NCBI GenBank assembly: GCA_020852535.1
Contig: JADZAO010000092.1
Location: forward strand, 1 to 13,491
Direction: 5' to 3'
DNA: 13,491 nucleotides
Source of the DNA: Paracoccaceae bacterium
GTDB taxonomy: Bacteria; Pseudomonadota; Alphaproteobacteria; Rhodobacterales; Rhodobacteraceae
The position numbers were made by a program, and so were the translations under genes. The notes beneath the pieces were generated by a model. That model saw nothing but the letters and a program-made list of their open reading frames with translations. It did no database searches and was not told where the DNA came from. Numbering within the stretch: position 1 is the first letter of the stretch; the number at the start of each line of letters is the position of its first letter. Positions 1 to 6,738 of this stretch are shown piece after piece.

Positions 1-638
1 CAGGCTTTCAGTTCCCGTTCCCAGTAGCCGTCGTAACGGCCTGCTGCAACATAGGCGAGGTCCAACGCGGCAGCTCCCCAGCGGCGCACGCCGGCGCAAG
101 CAGGCATCAAGCGAGCGAGGTCTTGCAACGTAGCGGGCAGGGTCGATTTTGCGCCGAAGGGCACGCCCGTGGCGAATACAGCGTCCACCATACTGCGGCG
201 GCCTGAGACCCGCATACGGCTATCGTTCAGCCATGCGCCTGCGCCTTTCTCGGCCCAGAACATCTCGTCTTTGGCGGCGTCGAAGACCACGCCCGAAACG
301 ATCTCTCCCTTGTGTTCGAGCGCTATTGAGACGGCCCAATGTGGCATACCGTGCAAAAAGTTCGTGGTTCCATCGAGCGGGTCGACAATCCAGCGGCGGG
401 TTGGGTCAGCGCCTTCAGTTTCGCCGGTTTCCTCGCCCAGCCAACCATAGGTAGGGCGGGCACCGAGAAGATCTTCTTTGATAATGCGCTCTGCTTTGTG
501 ATCAGCTTTTGAGACGAAATCGCCAGGGCCCTTTGACGAGACCTGAAGGTTTTCGACTTCGCGAAAGTCTTTGACGAGACTGCGTCCGGCCTTACGAGCG
601 GCCTTGATCATCAGGTTCAGGTTTGCGCTGCCTTGCAT
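1..638 (-). CDS. suhB: Inositol-1-monophosphatase family protein SuhB (C-terminus cut off by window edge)
   Basis: Translating the minus strand from 638 gives MQGSANLNLMIKAARKAGRS and about 212 residues that run off the left edge. Seen: WLGEETGE (metal-binding Glu) and the signature DPLDGTTNF followed by LHGMPHWAVSIA. Near the edge is GVRRWGAAALDLAYVAAGR, which in this family comes just before the WDxAAG metal motif, here outside the window. Full members are about 265 residues, so roughly 50 are missing. The family are Mg2+-dependent cytosolic phosphatases acting on inositol monophosphate and related sugar phosphates; the E. coli SuhB also acts in rRNA transcription antitermination. I chose the ATG at 638 because a GGAG lies 7 bases upstream of it, whereas the ATG at 644 would have a spacing of only 1 base. 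The true substrate cannot be told from sequence; suhB rather than cysQ or hisN is favoured by overall resemblance. Confidence 0.9.
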   Translation of the reverse strand, partial: MQGSANLNLMIKAARKAGRSLVKDFREVENLQVSSKGPGDFVSKADHKAERIIKEDLLGARPTYGWLGEETGETEGADPTRRWIVDPLDGTTNFLHGMPHWAVSIALEHKGEIVSGVVFDAAKDEMFWAEKGAGAWLNDSRMRVSGRRSMVDAVFATGVPFGAKSTLPATLQDLARLMPACAGVRRWGAAALDLAYVAAGRYDGYWERELKA

Positions 639-702
639 CGTCATGCTCCGTGGGGTCAAGCGCGGTGAATTACACAAGAGGACAGGTAAAGGAAAGGGGA
701 GA

Positions 703-739
703 GACGCTAGGGCGTCACTGCTGTATCTGCCGCAGATAC
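703..739 (-). terminator. Pair of hairpins after metR, possible weak terminator
   Basis: Two perfect inverted repeats lie in the 119 bp between metR and suhB. GTATCTGC and GCAGATAC (723-730 and 732-739) are separated by one base, so the RNA loop would really take a few stem bases. GACGC/GCGTC (703-707 and 712-716) has a 4-base loop. Read on the minus strand the second hairpin is followed by TCTCCCCTTTCC, pyrimidine-rich but with no real U-run. They may attenuate or end metR transcription before suhB. Function is inferred only. Confidence 0.3.
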
Positions 740-757
740 GCCTGCCAACTTGAGAAT

Positions 758-1663
758 TCAGTCGCGTTGCAATTTAACTGGCTCGGATCGTCCAAGCCGC
801 AAAAAATGCGCTATGAAAGGTTTGGTCGCATCTTCTTCCCGCGTAGCGGCGTAAAGCCTTTTAGTCACAGTTTGGGGTCCGAGGGGTCGGGTGATGTAAT
901 CGTTATTGGTGCGGATATTACGCAGCACCCAGTCAGGCAAAACAGAAACACCGCGGTTTGATCCGACCAGCATTAGGATCACGGCAGTCAATTCGACTTG
1001 CCGTTGTCCACGTGGCTCGACACGGGCGGGGATAAGGAGTTCTGTAAACACGTCCAGCCTATTGCGAGCCACGGGATATGTGATGAGTACCTCGTCACGA
1101 AAATCCTCAGCCGCAATAAAAGGTTTCGAGGCAAACGGATGATCCTTGGCCGCAACAAAGGTTGGATGGTAATCAAAGAGTGGGTTAAAGATGACGCCGT
1201 CGATTTGTGACGGATCGGAGGAGATTACGAGGTCTACATCCTCGCGCAACAAAGCGGGCAGCGCATCGAAGGCGAGACCCGCACGGATATCAACATCAAT
1301 GTCAGGCCATGCGTGGCGAAACAGTCCCAACACTATGAAAAGCCATTCAAAACAGGCGTGGCATTCGATGGCGATATGCAGACGCCCTGTCTTGCCGGAT
1401 TTCAGGGTGCGGAACTCCTCTTCCAGTGCGTCGATTTCGGGTAGGATGCGTTCCGCAAGTTTGAGCATACGCAAACCGGCAGCAGAAAGGCGAAGCGGTT
1501 TGGCGCGGCGTACGAAGAGTTCGACCCCTGCCTGGTTTTCTAGCCCCTTTACCTGATGCGACAGTGCGCTTTGAGTCATGTTCAATATGTCGGCGGCTCG
1601 GGCGAGGCCGCCTGCCTGATGAATGGCGCGTATGGTACGAAGATGGCGAAATTCTAGATGCAT
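758..1663 (-). CDS. metR: LysR-family transcriptional regulator MetR
   Basis: This is a 301-residue LysR-type regulator, the usual length. The N-terminal winged HTH is clear: FRHLRTIRAIHQAGGLARAA, then LNMTQSALSHQVKGLE and FVRRAKPLRLSAAG, which match MetR closely. The rest is the periplasmic-binding-protein-like effector domain; E. coli MetR senses homocysteine. It is divergent from metF, a standard MetR target, which supports the name. The chosen start is ATG 1663, giving MHLEFRHLRTIRA as is usual for MetR. The frame is open further up, with ATGs at 1684 and 1693 adding 7 or 10 residues, and none of the three has a strong Shine-Dalgarno. Start 1663 also leaves both operator-like dyads outside the coding region. 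Expected role: regulation of methionine and one-carbon genes, with likely autorepression. Confidence 0.88.
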   Translation of the reverse strand: MHLEFRHLRTIRAIHQAGGLARAADILNMTQSALSHQVKGLENQAGVELFVRRAKPLRLSAAGLRMLKLAERILPEIDALEEEFRTLKSGKTGRLHIAIECHACFEWLFIVLGLFRHAWPDIDVDIRAGLAFDALPALLREDVDLVISSDPSQIDGVIFNPLFDYHPTFVAAKDHPFASKPFIAAEDFRDEVLITYPVARNRLDVFTELLIPARVEPRGQRQVELTAVILMLVGSNRGVSVLPDWVLRNIRTNNDYITRPLGPQTVTKRLYAATREEDATKPFIAHFLRLGRSEPVKLQRD

Positions 1664-1667
1664 AGAA

Positions 1668-1717
1668 TAATGCGTAGCTTTCATTAAGAACATGCATATT
1701 ATGAGTTTTTATCATAA
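1668..1717. promoter_or_regulatory. Putative MetR operator region: two phased LysR-type dyads
   Basis: Between divergent metR and metF there are two inverted repeats. One is TTATGA-N7-TCATAA at 1699-1717, perfect over both 6-base arms and containing the LysR T-N11-A core (T1702, A1714). The other is TAATG-N9-CATTA at 1668-1686, also with T-N11-A at its centre (T1671, A1683). Their centres, 1708 and 1677, are 31 bp apart, close to three helical turns. LysR-type regulators commonly bind as tetramers to two such half-regions, so these are good candidates for MetR sites serving both genes. Binding is inferred; the repeats are seen directly. Confidence 0.6.
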
Positions 1718-1757
1718 GATGTAATTTGGAACAAGGGGACAACATGAGGAGACCGTC

Positions 1758-2627
1758 ATGACCCATCCGCTGCGTATCAGTTTCGAATTTTTTCCGCCCC
1801 AAACGCTGGACGCGTCATTCCGGCTGTGGGAGACGGTCCAAATGTTAGCGCCCCTGAAGCCTTCTTTCTCTTCAGTCACCTATGGCGCAGGTGGAACCAC
1901 CCGCAAACTGACGCATGAGGCCGTCGCCACGATCAGGCAAAATTACGGGCTGAATATCGCAGCACATCTGACTTGCGTGGATGCAACCAAGGTCGAGACT
2001 CTAGAAATCGCCGAAGCCTATGCGGCTGCAGGTGTCACCGAGATCGTGGCGCTGCGTGGTGATGCTCCTAAGGGGGCTGCGCGGTTTGAGGCCCATCCCG
2101 AGGGGTTTGCCTCGTCAGTCGAGTTGGTCGAGGCGCTAACCAAGACCGGTAAGTTTAAAATTCGCGTGGGCGCTTACCCTGAACCGCATCCTGATGCCGT
2201 TAATTCTTTTGCCGACGTAACATGGTTAAAACGCAAGATTGATGCGGGGGCGACCAGCGCTATAACTCAGTTTTTCTTCAACACCGATAGCTTCTTTCGC
2301 TTCCGTGATGCCTGCGTGAAAGCAGGAATCACAGCCCCCATCATTCCCGGCATCCTACCTATTATCAGTTGGGAGGGTGCCAAGAAATTCTCCGCTCGTT
2401 GCGGCACGCAGGTGCCTCCGGCGCTTGATGAGGCTTTTCGTCTGGCCATTCGCGATGGGCAGGAAGAATCGCTGGCGTTGACACAATGCACTTCGCTTTG
2501 TGCGCAGCTGATTAAGGGCGGGGTGGAAGACCTGCATTTTTATACGCTGAATCGTCCTCACTTAACGCGCGAAGTAGTGCGGGCCTTAGGGATAACCACC
2601 GATGTCGCGCTGGAAAAGGTGGCTTAA
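1758..2627 (+). CDS. metF: 5,10-methylenetetrahydrofolate reductase MetF
   Basis: The 289-residue protein matches bacterial MetF in length and motifs. These are SFEFFPPQT at the N-terminus, SVTYGAGGTTR, AAHLTCV, VALRGD, VGAYPEPHPDA, AITQFFFNTDSFFRFRDAC, IIPGILPI and LHFYTLNRP near the C-terminus. The enzyme is a cytosolic FAD-containing TIM barrel that reduces 5,10-methylene-THF to 5-methyl-THF, the methyl donor for methionine synthesis. Start ATG 1758 has GAGGA at 1746-1750, 7 bases upstream. It is divergent from metR with two operator-like dyads between them, so MetR control is likely. No methionine synthase gene follows; downstream are terminator-like hairpins and then aroQ, so metF seems monocistronic. 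Confidence 0.96.
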   Translation: MTHPLRISFEFFPPQTLDASFRLWETVQMLAPLKPSFSSVTYGAGGTTRKLTHEAVATIRQNYGLNIAAHLTCVDATKVETLEIAEAYAAAGVTEIVALRGDAPKGAARFEAHPEGFASSVELVEALTKTGKFKIRVGAYPEPHPDAVNSFADVTWLKRKIDAGATSAITQFFFNTDSFFRFRDACVKAGITAPIIPGILPIISWEGAKKFSARCGTQVPPALDEAFRLAIRDGQEESLALTQCTSLCAQLIKGGVEDLHFYTLNRPHLTREVVRALGITTDVALEKVA

Positions 2628-2644
2628 AACTATCTAAATTCATG

Positions 2645-2676
2645 CACCCCGAAAGTTTGTAGTAAACTGGGTGTTT
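2645..2676 (+). terminator. Possible weak terminator after metF
   Basis: CACCC (2645-2649) pairs with GGGTG (2669-2673), and AGTTT (2654-2658) with AAACT (2664-2668), with a one-sided CGAA bulge and a GTAGT loop. Only TTT follows (2674-2676). It lies 18 bases after the metF stop, where a terminator would be expected, but it is imperfect. Confidence 0.3.
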
Positions 2677-2712
2677 GCTGGTCATAGAAATCTACCGCAG
2701 ATTTAGAGTCCG

Positions 2713-2756
2713 ACGGTGGTAGGCATGATCACAAAAGCCGTCCGCCGTTTTTGTTT
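2713..2756 (+). terminator. Probable rho-independent terminator between metF and aroQ
   Basis: ACGGTGG (2713-2719) pairs with CCGCCGT (2742-2748) with one G-U pair. Inside, GGC (2722-2724) pairs with GCC (2737-2739). The stem is followed by TTTTTGTTT (2748-2756). A further GC-rich stem with a TTTT tail lies at 2771-2796, an imperfect GCGC-based hairpin. Together they suggest metF transcription ends here and aroQ has its own promoter in about 2797-2900. I could not place that promoter with confidence. Confidence 0.45.
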
Positions 2757-2909
2757 CGACAGATGAGCGAATCCGCGCGGAGCAGCGCGGGATTTTGGCA
2801 ACGGTTTATATTTGTAAAGCCCTCACCAAGACAAGATTCTTCCTCGCCCCTTGTGAGGTGACGGGTTTGGGCGTTATCGTCGGACAAAATCATATCAGGA
2901 TGACTTTCT

Positions 2910-3350
2910 GTGCTAAAACCTGTTTTTGTCCTCAATGGACCAAACTTAAACCTTCTAGGTCTACGCCAGCCCGAAATATACGGGCGCGAGACGTTGGATG
3001 ATGTGATCGATGCTTGTTCTACGCTGGCCGAGGAATTGGGGCTGACCGTCCGTTTTCACCAGTCCAACCACGAAGGAGCACTGGTCGACTGGATACATCA
3101 AGCACGGAATGAGGCTTCGGGAATCATCATCAATCCTGCTGCCTATGCTCATACGTCAGTCGCCATTCTGGACGCGCTCAATGCGTTTGAGGGGCCCGTG
3201 CTTGAAGTGCATATTTCAAACATCTACTGCCGCGAGACTTTTCGCCACAATTCTTATGTATCGATGCGAGCCGAAGGCGTGATCTCCGGTTTTGGGACCG
3301 AGGGATACTACCTTGCGTTGCGCCGGATGAAAACGCTTGTTTCTAAATGA
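2910..3350 (+). CDS. aroQ: 3-dehydroquinate dehydratase, type II
   Basis: The 146 residues match the small type II dehydroquinase, a cytosolic dodecamer that converts 3-dehydroquinate to 3-dehydroshikimate in the shikimate pathway. Signature LNGPNLNLLGLRQPEIYG is at residues 8-25 and includes the catalytic Tyr24 and the flexible-loop Arg19. NPAAYAHTS (Asn75, His81), EVHISNI (His101), Arg108 and Arg112 are all present, so the enzyme should be active. The start is GTG 2910: an in-frame TGA lies at 2901-2903, AGGA at 2897-2900 is a plausible ribosome site, and VFVLNGPN must be close to the N-terminus. In many alphaproteobacteria accB-accC follow aroQ; here they do not, and an acyl-CoA ligase-like gene is downstream after 197 bp. 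Confidence 0.96.
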   Translation: MLKPVFVLNGPNLNLLGLRQPEIYGRETLDDVIDACSTLAEELGLTVRFHQSNHEGALVDWIHQARNEASGIIINPAAYAHTSVAILDALNAFEGPVLEVHISNIYCRETFRHNSYVSMRAEGVISGFGTEGYYLALRRMKTLVSK

Positions 3351-3500
3351 TCCTGCCGATGTTGTAGGCGATCGCACCCTGTCACACCCATGTGGCAATG
3401 TGACCTGCGAACAAAGGCAATGTGCTGATCAAGCAAGTGCCCGATTTTGGTACACAGATACATGGAATGGGTTACAAAATTCACCTCAGACAACATTGAC

Positions 3501-3548
3501 ATGGTCCTGCCGGAGCAGACGCTATCAGCACGGGACCTATTTCGATAG
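3501..3548 (+). other. Short upstream reading frame overlapping the ligase start (leader peptide or frameshifted N-terminus)
   Basis: An ATG at 3501 opens a 15-codon frame, MVLPEQTLSARDLFR, that ends at TAG 3546-3548. The stop overlaps the proposed GTG start of the next gene as TAGTG, a geometry used for translational coupling. The peptide also reads like the beginning of an adenylate-forming enzyme, so it could be the real N-terminus separated by a one-base shift. No good Shine-Dalgarno precedes ATG 3501. The rest of the aroQ-to-ligase gap (3351-3500) holds one long dyad, GTCACA-N12-TGTGAC at 3381-3404, and no recognisable gene. Confidence 0.3.
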
Positions 3549-4783
3549 TGAGGGGACGCCTTTTGCTAGTCGATGATCGCTTCCGTTTGCACAAGTTGAC
3601 CGCGCTTTATGACCTAGCGGGCGCAGCGGTCGATATGACATTGCCAGACGTACTGCCTAATGTCATTCCCGACGAGCCTGCGGGTCCTGCAGTGGTGCAA
3701 GCTCTTACACTTGCCCAAACGGGTTGTGCTTTTCGTATTGGGCTTGAGGATGCCGCTGCGCCCATTGATGCGAAGCTGCCGGTTTTTGAGACGCTGACTT
3801 CGGGCTCGTCGGGGCGTCCGCGTCGGATTCTACGTACTCAGCAATCTTGGGTGGCGAGTTTTTTGGTGAATGCGAAGCTGTTTAAGCTGGGACCGAAAGT
3901 GCGGCTCGCCGTACTAGGACGGCTGGTGCATTCGCTGCCGCTTTACGGAGCGTTGGAGGGGGCCTGTCTGGGTTGTTCCGTGTATCTGTTGGGCGGGGCG
4001 CGTCCGGACCGGCAGCGGACGTTGATGGCTTCGCAGGCAATTGAGGTGGTCTATGCCACCCCGTCGCAATTGCGAATGCTGGTTGATGCGGGAGGTCCCG
4101 TGTTGAGTTCCTTACGTGTGGTACTGGTTGGGGGATCAAAGCTTGACGTTACCTTGCGTAAAGCGCTGGCATTGTTAGCTCCTACAGCCGAGGTGCGCGA
4201 GTTCTACGGCGCTGCTGAGGCGAGTTTCATCACAATGGCAGATACGGATGCCTCGGTGGATTCAGTCGGCAAAGCCTATCCGGGTGTGCATATTATTATC
4301 CGCAACCAAGAGGGCGAGGCTTTGAAGGACGGGGCGGTGGGCGAGGTTTGGGTAAACTCGCCCTATCTCTTTAAAGGTTATACAAGCGAGGATCATGGCG
4401 GGGCACAGCGGGCAGGGAATTGGCTTTCGGTGGGTGAATGTGGCTGGATGCAAAAAGGTGAATTGTATCTGGTTGGACGGGCTGGACGCATGGTCACTGT
4501 AGCTGACCAGAATGTCTTTCCTGAAGAAATCGAGACATTTTTGGGTGCCCAAGAAGGCGTAATGCGGGTGGCGGTACTACCAAAGCGTGATGCATTGCGC
4601 GGAGTTATCATGGTGGCCGTGGTGCAGGGTGATCAGTCCTGCGAAGCGGCGCTGTTAAAAGCGGGGCGTGATAGATTCGGGCCGCTCAAAGCGCCACGGG
4701 CCATAATCTGGCGCGAGGAATGGCCGATGCTTGCCTCGGGCAAATCCGACCTTGTCCGCTTGCAGGCCGAGGTGGGGCTGTGA
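3548..4783 (+). CDS. Acyl-CoA synthetase-like AMP-binding protein (ANL superfamily, YhfT-like)
   Basis: The 411 residues contain the adenylate-forming motifs. P-loop-like TSGSSGRPRR is at 84-93, EFYGAAE at about 218-224 (A5), ELYLVGRAGR at 305-314 (A7/A8 hinge), NVFPEEIE soon after, and ASGKSD with the catalytic Lys near 399. The motif usually reading TGD before the hinge reads VGECG here. The protein is about 100 residues shorter than typical acyl-CoA ligases, mainly at the N-terminus. Expected reaction: ATP-dependent activation of a carboxylic acid to an acyl-CoA in the cytosol; the substrate is unknown. The start is uncertain: GTG 3548 is the first usual start after an in-frame TGA at 3497, but TTG 3563 has a better Shine-Dalgarno (AGGGGA, 3551-3556). 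It overlaps the thiolase gene by 4 bp and converges on bioY, so a biotin- or pimelate-related acyl substrate is an attractive guess only. Confidence 0.82.
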   Translation: MRGRLLLVDDRFRLHKLTALYDLAGAAVDMTLPDVLPNVIPDEPAGPAVVQALTLAQTGCAFRIGLEDAAAPIDAKLPVFETLTSGSSGRPRRILRTQQSWVASFLVNAKLFKLGPKVRLAVLGRLVHSLPLYGALEGACLGCSVYLLGGARPDRQRTLMASQAIEVVYATPSQLRMLVDAGGPVLSSLRVVLVGGSKLDVTLRKALALLAPTAEVREFYGAAEASFITMADTDASVDSVGKAYPGVHIIIRNQEGEALKDGAVGEVWVNSPYLFKGYTSEDHGGAQRAGNWLSVGECGWMQKGELYLVGRAGRMVTVADQNVFPEEIETFLGAQEGVMRVAVLPKRDALRGVIMVAVVQGDQSCEAALLKAGRDRFGPLKAPRAIIWREEWPMLASGKSDLVRLQAEVGL

Positions 4784-5865
4784 GGAAGGCCTTCGTCATC
4801 GCGGCACGGCGGACGGCGGTGGTACCGCGTGGTGGTGCGTTTCGCGACTTGACGGTTGATGCGCTAGGTGCGGCTGTGCTTCGGGCGATTCTTGCGGATG
4901 CGGGCGTGGCAGCGGAAGCTGTGGACGAGGTGATTGTTGCCAATGTCATTGGTGAGGGGGGAAATTCGGCACGGCGGATTGCGCTATTGGCGGGATTGCC
5001 CGAGCGAGTGGCAGGCCTGACGATTGATCGGCAATGCGCAGGCGGGCTGGATGCGCTTTTGCTAGCGCAAGCGTTGGTGGCGGCGGGAGCGGATGTAGTG
5101 GTCGCAGGTGGGGTCGAGAGTTATTCGCAGGCTCCTGAACGGCGGATGCCGGGGGAAAAGGCGCCATACGCAGAGGCGCGCTTTACGCCCTGGCCTGAAC
5201 GCGACCCCGATATGGCCGAAGCGGCTAATTTGCTCGCGCGGCGAATGGGAGTTTCACGCGAGGCAATGGACAGTTGGGCCATAAGCAGCCATGCGCGAGC
5301 GCTTGCAGCGCGGGAAAATTTACGAGCCGAAATCGTGCCTGTGGCAGGGGTTATTGACGATGCTTTTACACGGGTTTTGCAGCCCCACTTAACGGCACGG
5401 GCCAAAGTAATTTCGGGCGAGATCACGGCGGCAAATGCGGCAGTGGCCGCCGATGGAGCTGCATTATGTCTGGTAGTTTCTGAGCGGATCGGGGCTCGGG
5501 CTGTCAGGATTATTTCTGGTGCGACGGTAGGTGCCGATCCTGACATGCCCGGCATTGCCCCAGTTGCTGCCATCGCCAAAGCGATGGCAGACGCAGGTTT
5601 AACTACTGCTCTTTTGGACCGATGCGAAATTATGGAGGCTTATGCGGTGCAGGCAATGGCCTGTGTGACAGGTACGGGTCTGGATGCAGCGCGTGTAAAC
5701 ATGGCCGGAGGAGCGTTAGCACGCGGCCATCCTATAGGAGCCTCGGGCGCTATTCTTGCAGTGCGATTATTTCACGATCTGAAACACGGTTTCGGTCTTG
5801 CAGCGATTGCTGCTGCGGGAGGCATTGGGACTGCGTTGGTTTTACAAAGGCCTGACCCGACCTAA
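4780..5865 (+). CDS. Thiolase-family protein with atypical active site (YhfS-like)
   Basis: A 361-residue thiolase, slightly shorter than the usual 390. Seen: VRKAFVIAARRTAVVPRGGA at the start, DRQCAGGLDA with nucleophilic Cys86, VVAGGVESYSQAP, and GGALARGHPIGASG with His317. Two canonical residues are missing. The NEAF motif reads MEAY (Asn replaced by Met285), and the C-terminal CxGGG region reads AAAGGIG (catalytic Cys replaced by Ala344). An ordinary reversible acetyl-CoA acetyltransferase needs both, so the activity may be altered. The start is GTG 4780, overlapping the ligase stop (GTGA) with GAGGTGG just upstream, so translation is probably coupled; a longer open frame from 4720 lies within the ligase and is not favoured. 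Likely partner: the upstream acyl-CoA ligase. bioY is convergent downstream. Confidence 0.88.
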   Translation: MRKAFVIAARRTAVVPRGGAFRDLTVDALGAAVLRAILADAGVAAEAVDEVIVANVIGEGGNSARRIALLAGLPERVAGLTIDRQCAGGLDALLLAQALVAAGADVVVAGGVESYSQAPERRMPGEKAPYAEARFTPWPERDPDMAEAANLLARRMGVSREAMDSWAISSHARALAARENLRAEIVPVAGVIDDAFTRVLQPHLTARAKVISGEITAANAAVAADGAALCLVVSERIGARAVRIISGATVGADPDMPGIAPVAAIAKAMADAGLTTALLDRCEIMEAYAVQAMACVTGTGLDAARVNMAGGALARGHPIGASGAILAVRLFHDLKHGFGLAAIAAAGGIGTALVLQRPDPT

Positions 5866-5870
5866 AGAAA

Positions 5871-5893
5871 ACGGGGGGCTATTCGCCCCCCGT
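5871..5893. terminator. GC-rich intrinsic terminator between convergent thiolase gene and bioY
   Basis: A perfect 9-bp stem, ACGGGGGGC (5871-5879) and GCCCCCCGT (5885-5893), has the loop TATTC. On the minus strand it is followed by TTTTCTTT, so it is a good terminator for bioY. For the thiolase gene (plus) it lies 5 bases after the stop, but the following bases are CGAGTAG, so it is weaker in that direction. Probably a shared, mainly minus-strand terminator. Confidence 0.8.
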
Positions 5894-5959
5894 CGAGTAG
5901 TTCTGGTAACTATTAGCTTCCCCCGAAGGCATTCCCAAACAGAAGAAGCGCTCGAAGAC

Positions 5960-6502
5960 TTAGCTGCGCGATAGCAGTGAATCGGGCCGCATCTTCGCAA
6001 TACCGCGGGTGACGACGCCTGCAAGCACGCATTTGATCAGGTCGCCCGGGATGAAGGCTAAGGTAAGAATAGCCGCCTCAATCAGGGTCTTATCCAGCTT
6101 CACTGCCATACCAACAATGCCGAAGGCATAAAGGACAGGGATACCACCGATTAGGCTGCCCATGAAAGCAGCTTGTGCCAAGGAGCCTTTCCAACGTTCA
6201 ACGATCAGCCCTGTGACGAAGGCTGAAACCGGAAAACCGATTAGGAAACCTACCGAGGGGCCCGCGAATACGCCAAGACCACCGCGTCCGCCTGACAGCA
6301 AGGGCAAGCCAATCGCGACGAGGACAAGAAAGAGGACTACCGAAAGTGCGCCGCGCTTTGCACCGAGCACTGTCCCGCAAAGCATGATGCCCAAGTTTTG
6401 GATCGTGATCGGCACGCCGAAAGGCAGGTTAAGAGCAGGTATGAGGCCCATAACCGCGACCAACGCGGTAAAGAGGGCGATATGAGCGATGTTACGTTCC
6501 AT
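5960..6502 (-). CDS. bioY: Biotin transporter BioY (substrate-binding S component)
   Basis: The 180-residue hydrophobic protein has the BioY signature GGRGGLGVFAGPSVGFLIGF at about residues 71-90. About six membrane segments are visible, including MGLIPALNLPFGVPITIQ, SVVLFLVLVAIGLPLL and an AFIPGDLIKCVLAG segment near the C-terminus. BioY is the high-affinity biotin-binding subunit of an ECF-type importer in the inner membrane; bioM (ATPase) and bioN (transmembrane) are not adjacent here. Start ATG 6502 has GGAGA upstream at a rather long spacing of about 10. A 9-bp hairpin terminator follows. I searched by eye for a BioR-like site (TTATCTATAA type) upstream and saw none, so regulation is open. 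The position next to a convergent ligase-thiolase pair recalls the B. subtilis yhfU-yhfT-yhfS gene set. Confidence 0.95.
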   Translation of the reverse strand: MERNIAHIALFTALVAVMGLIPALNLPFGVPITIQNLGIMLCGTVLGAKRGALSVVLFLVLVAIGLPLLSGGRGGLGVFAGPSVGFLIGFPVSAFVTGLIVERWKGSLAQAAFMGSLIGGIPVLYAFGIVGMAVKLDKTLIEAAILTLAFIPGDLIKCVLAGVVTRGIAKMRPDSLLSRS

Positions 6503-6534
6503 TGTATATCTGTCTCCAGTTTGGTCTTCTAACT

Positions 6535-6738
6535 TTAACTTGCTCCGCCCCTTGAACGCAAGGCTTTGACCACATGGTCGGCATCGTCAAGGGCACTAAG
6601 GGCGGCAGAAATGAGAATGCGGTGACCCGGACAGCGGGAAAAAAGAGCACGAAAAACTTTGGTTATCTGTGAAATCCGCGTCGAGAGAACAAGGATAAAG
6701 CGGATCACCAGTGCAGCCGAAAAAGATAACGTGCGCAC
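6535..6738 (-). CDS. Doubtful small hypothetical protein upstream of bioY
   Basis: A 67-codon minus-strand frame starts at GTG 6738 (VRTLSFSAALVIRFILVLS...) and ends 32 bp before bioY. It has a hydrophobic N-terminal stretch, a basic middle and a tail ALSALDDADHVVKALRSRG, which loosely resembles the C-terminal end of small DUF1127/YjiS-like proteins (an L-x-A-L-D-D pattern). No Shine-Dalgarno precedes the GTG, no ATG is available, and the start lies inside a palindrome. It may simply be the bioY leader. Confidence 0.2.
   Translation of the reverse strand: MRTLSFSAALVIRFILVLSTRISQITKVFRALFSRCPGHRILISAALSALDDADHVVKALRSRGGAS

Noticed and set aside
3381..3404. GTCACA-N12-TGTGAC dyad after aroQ
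   Set aside because: The half-sites are in the reverse order to a CRP/FNR-like TGTGA-N6-TCACA site and no T-run follows, so neither an operator nor a terminator call is supported.
4720..4779. N-terminal extension of the thiolase from ATG 4720
   Set aside because: These codons lie inside the end of the ligase gene and encode residues with no thiolase similarity. GTG 4780 has a ribosome site and gives the normal thiolase N-terminus.
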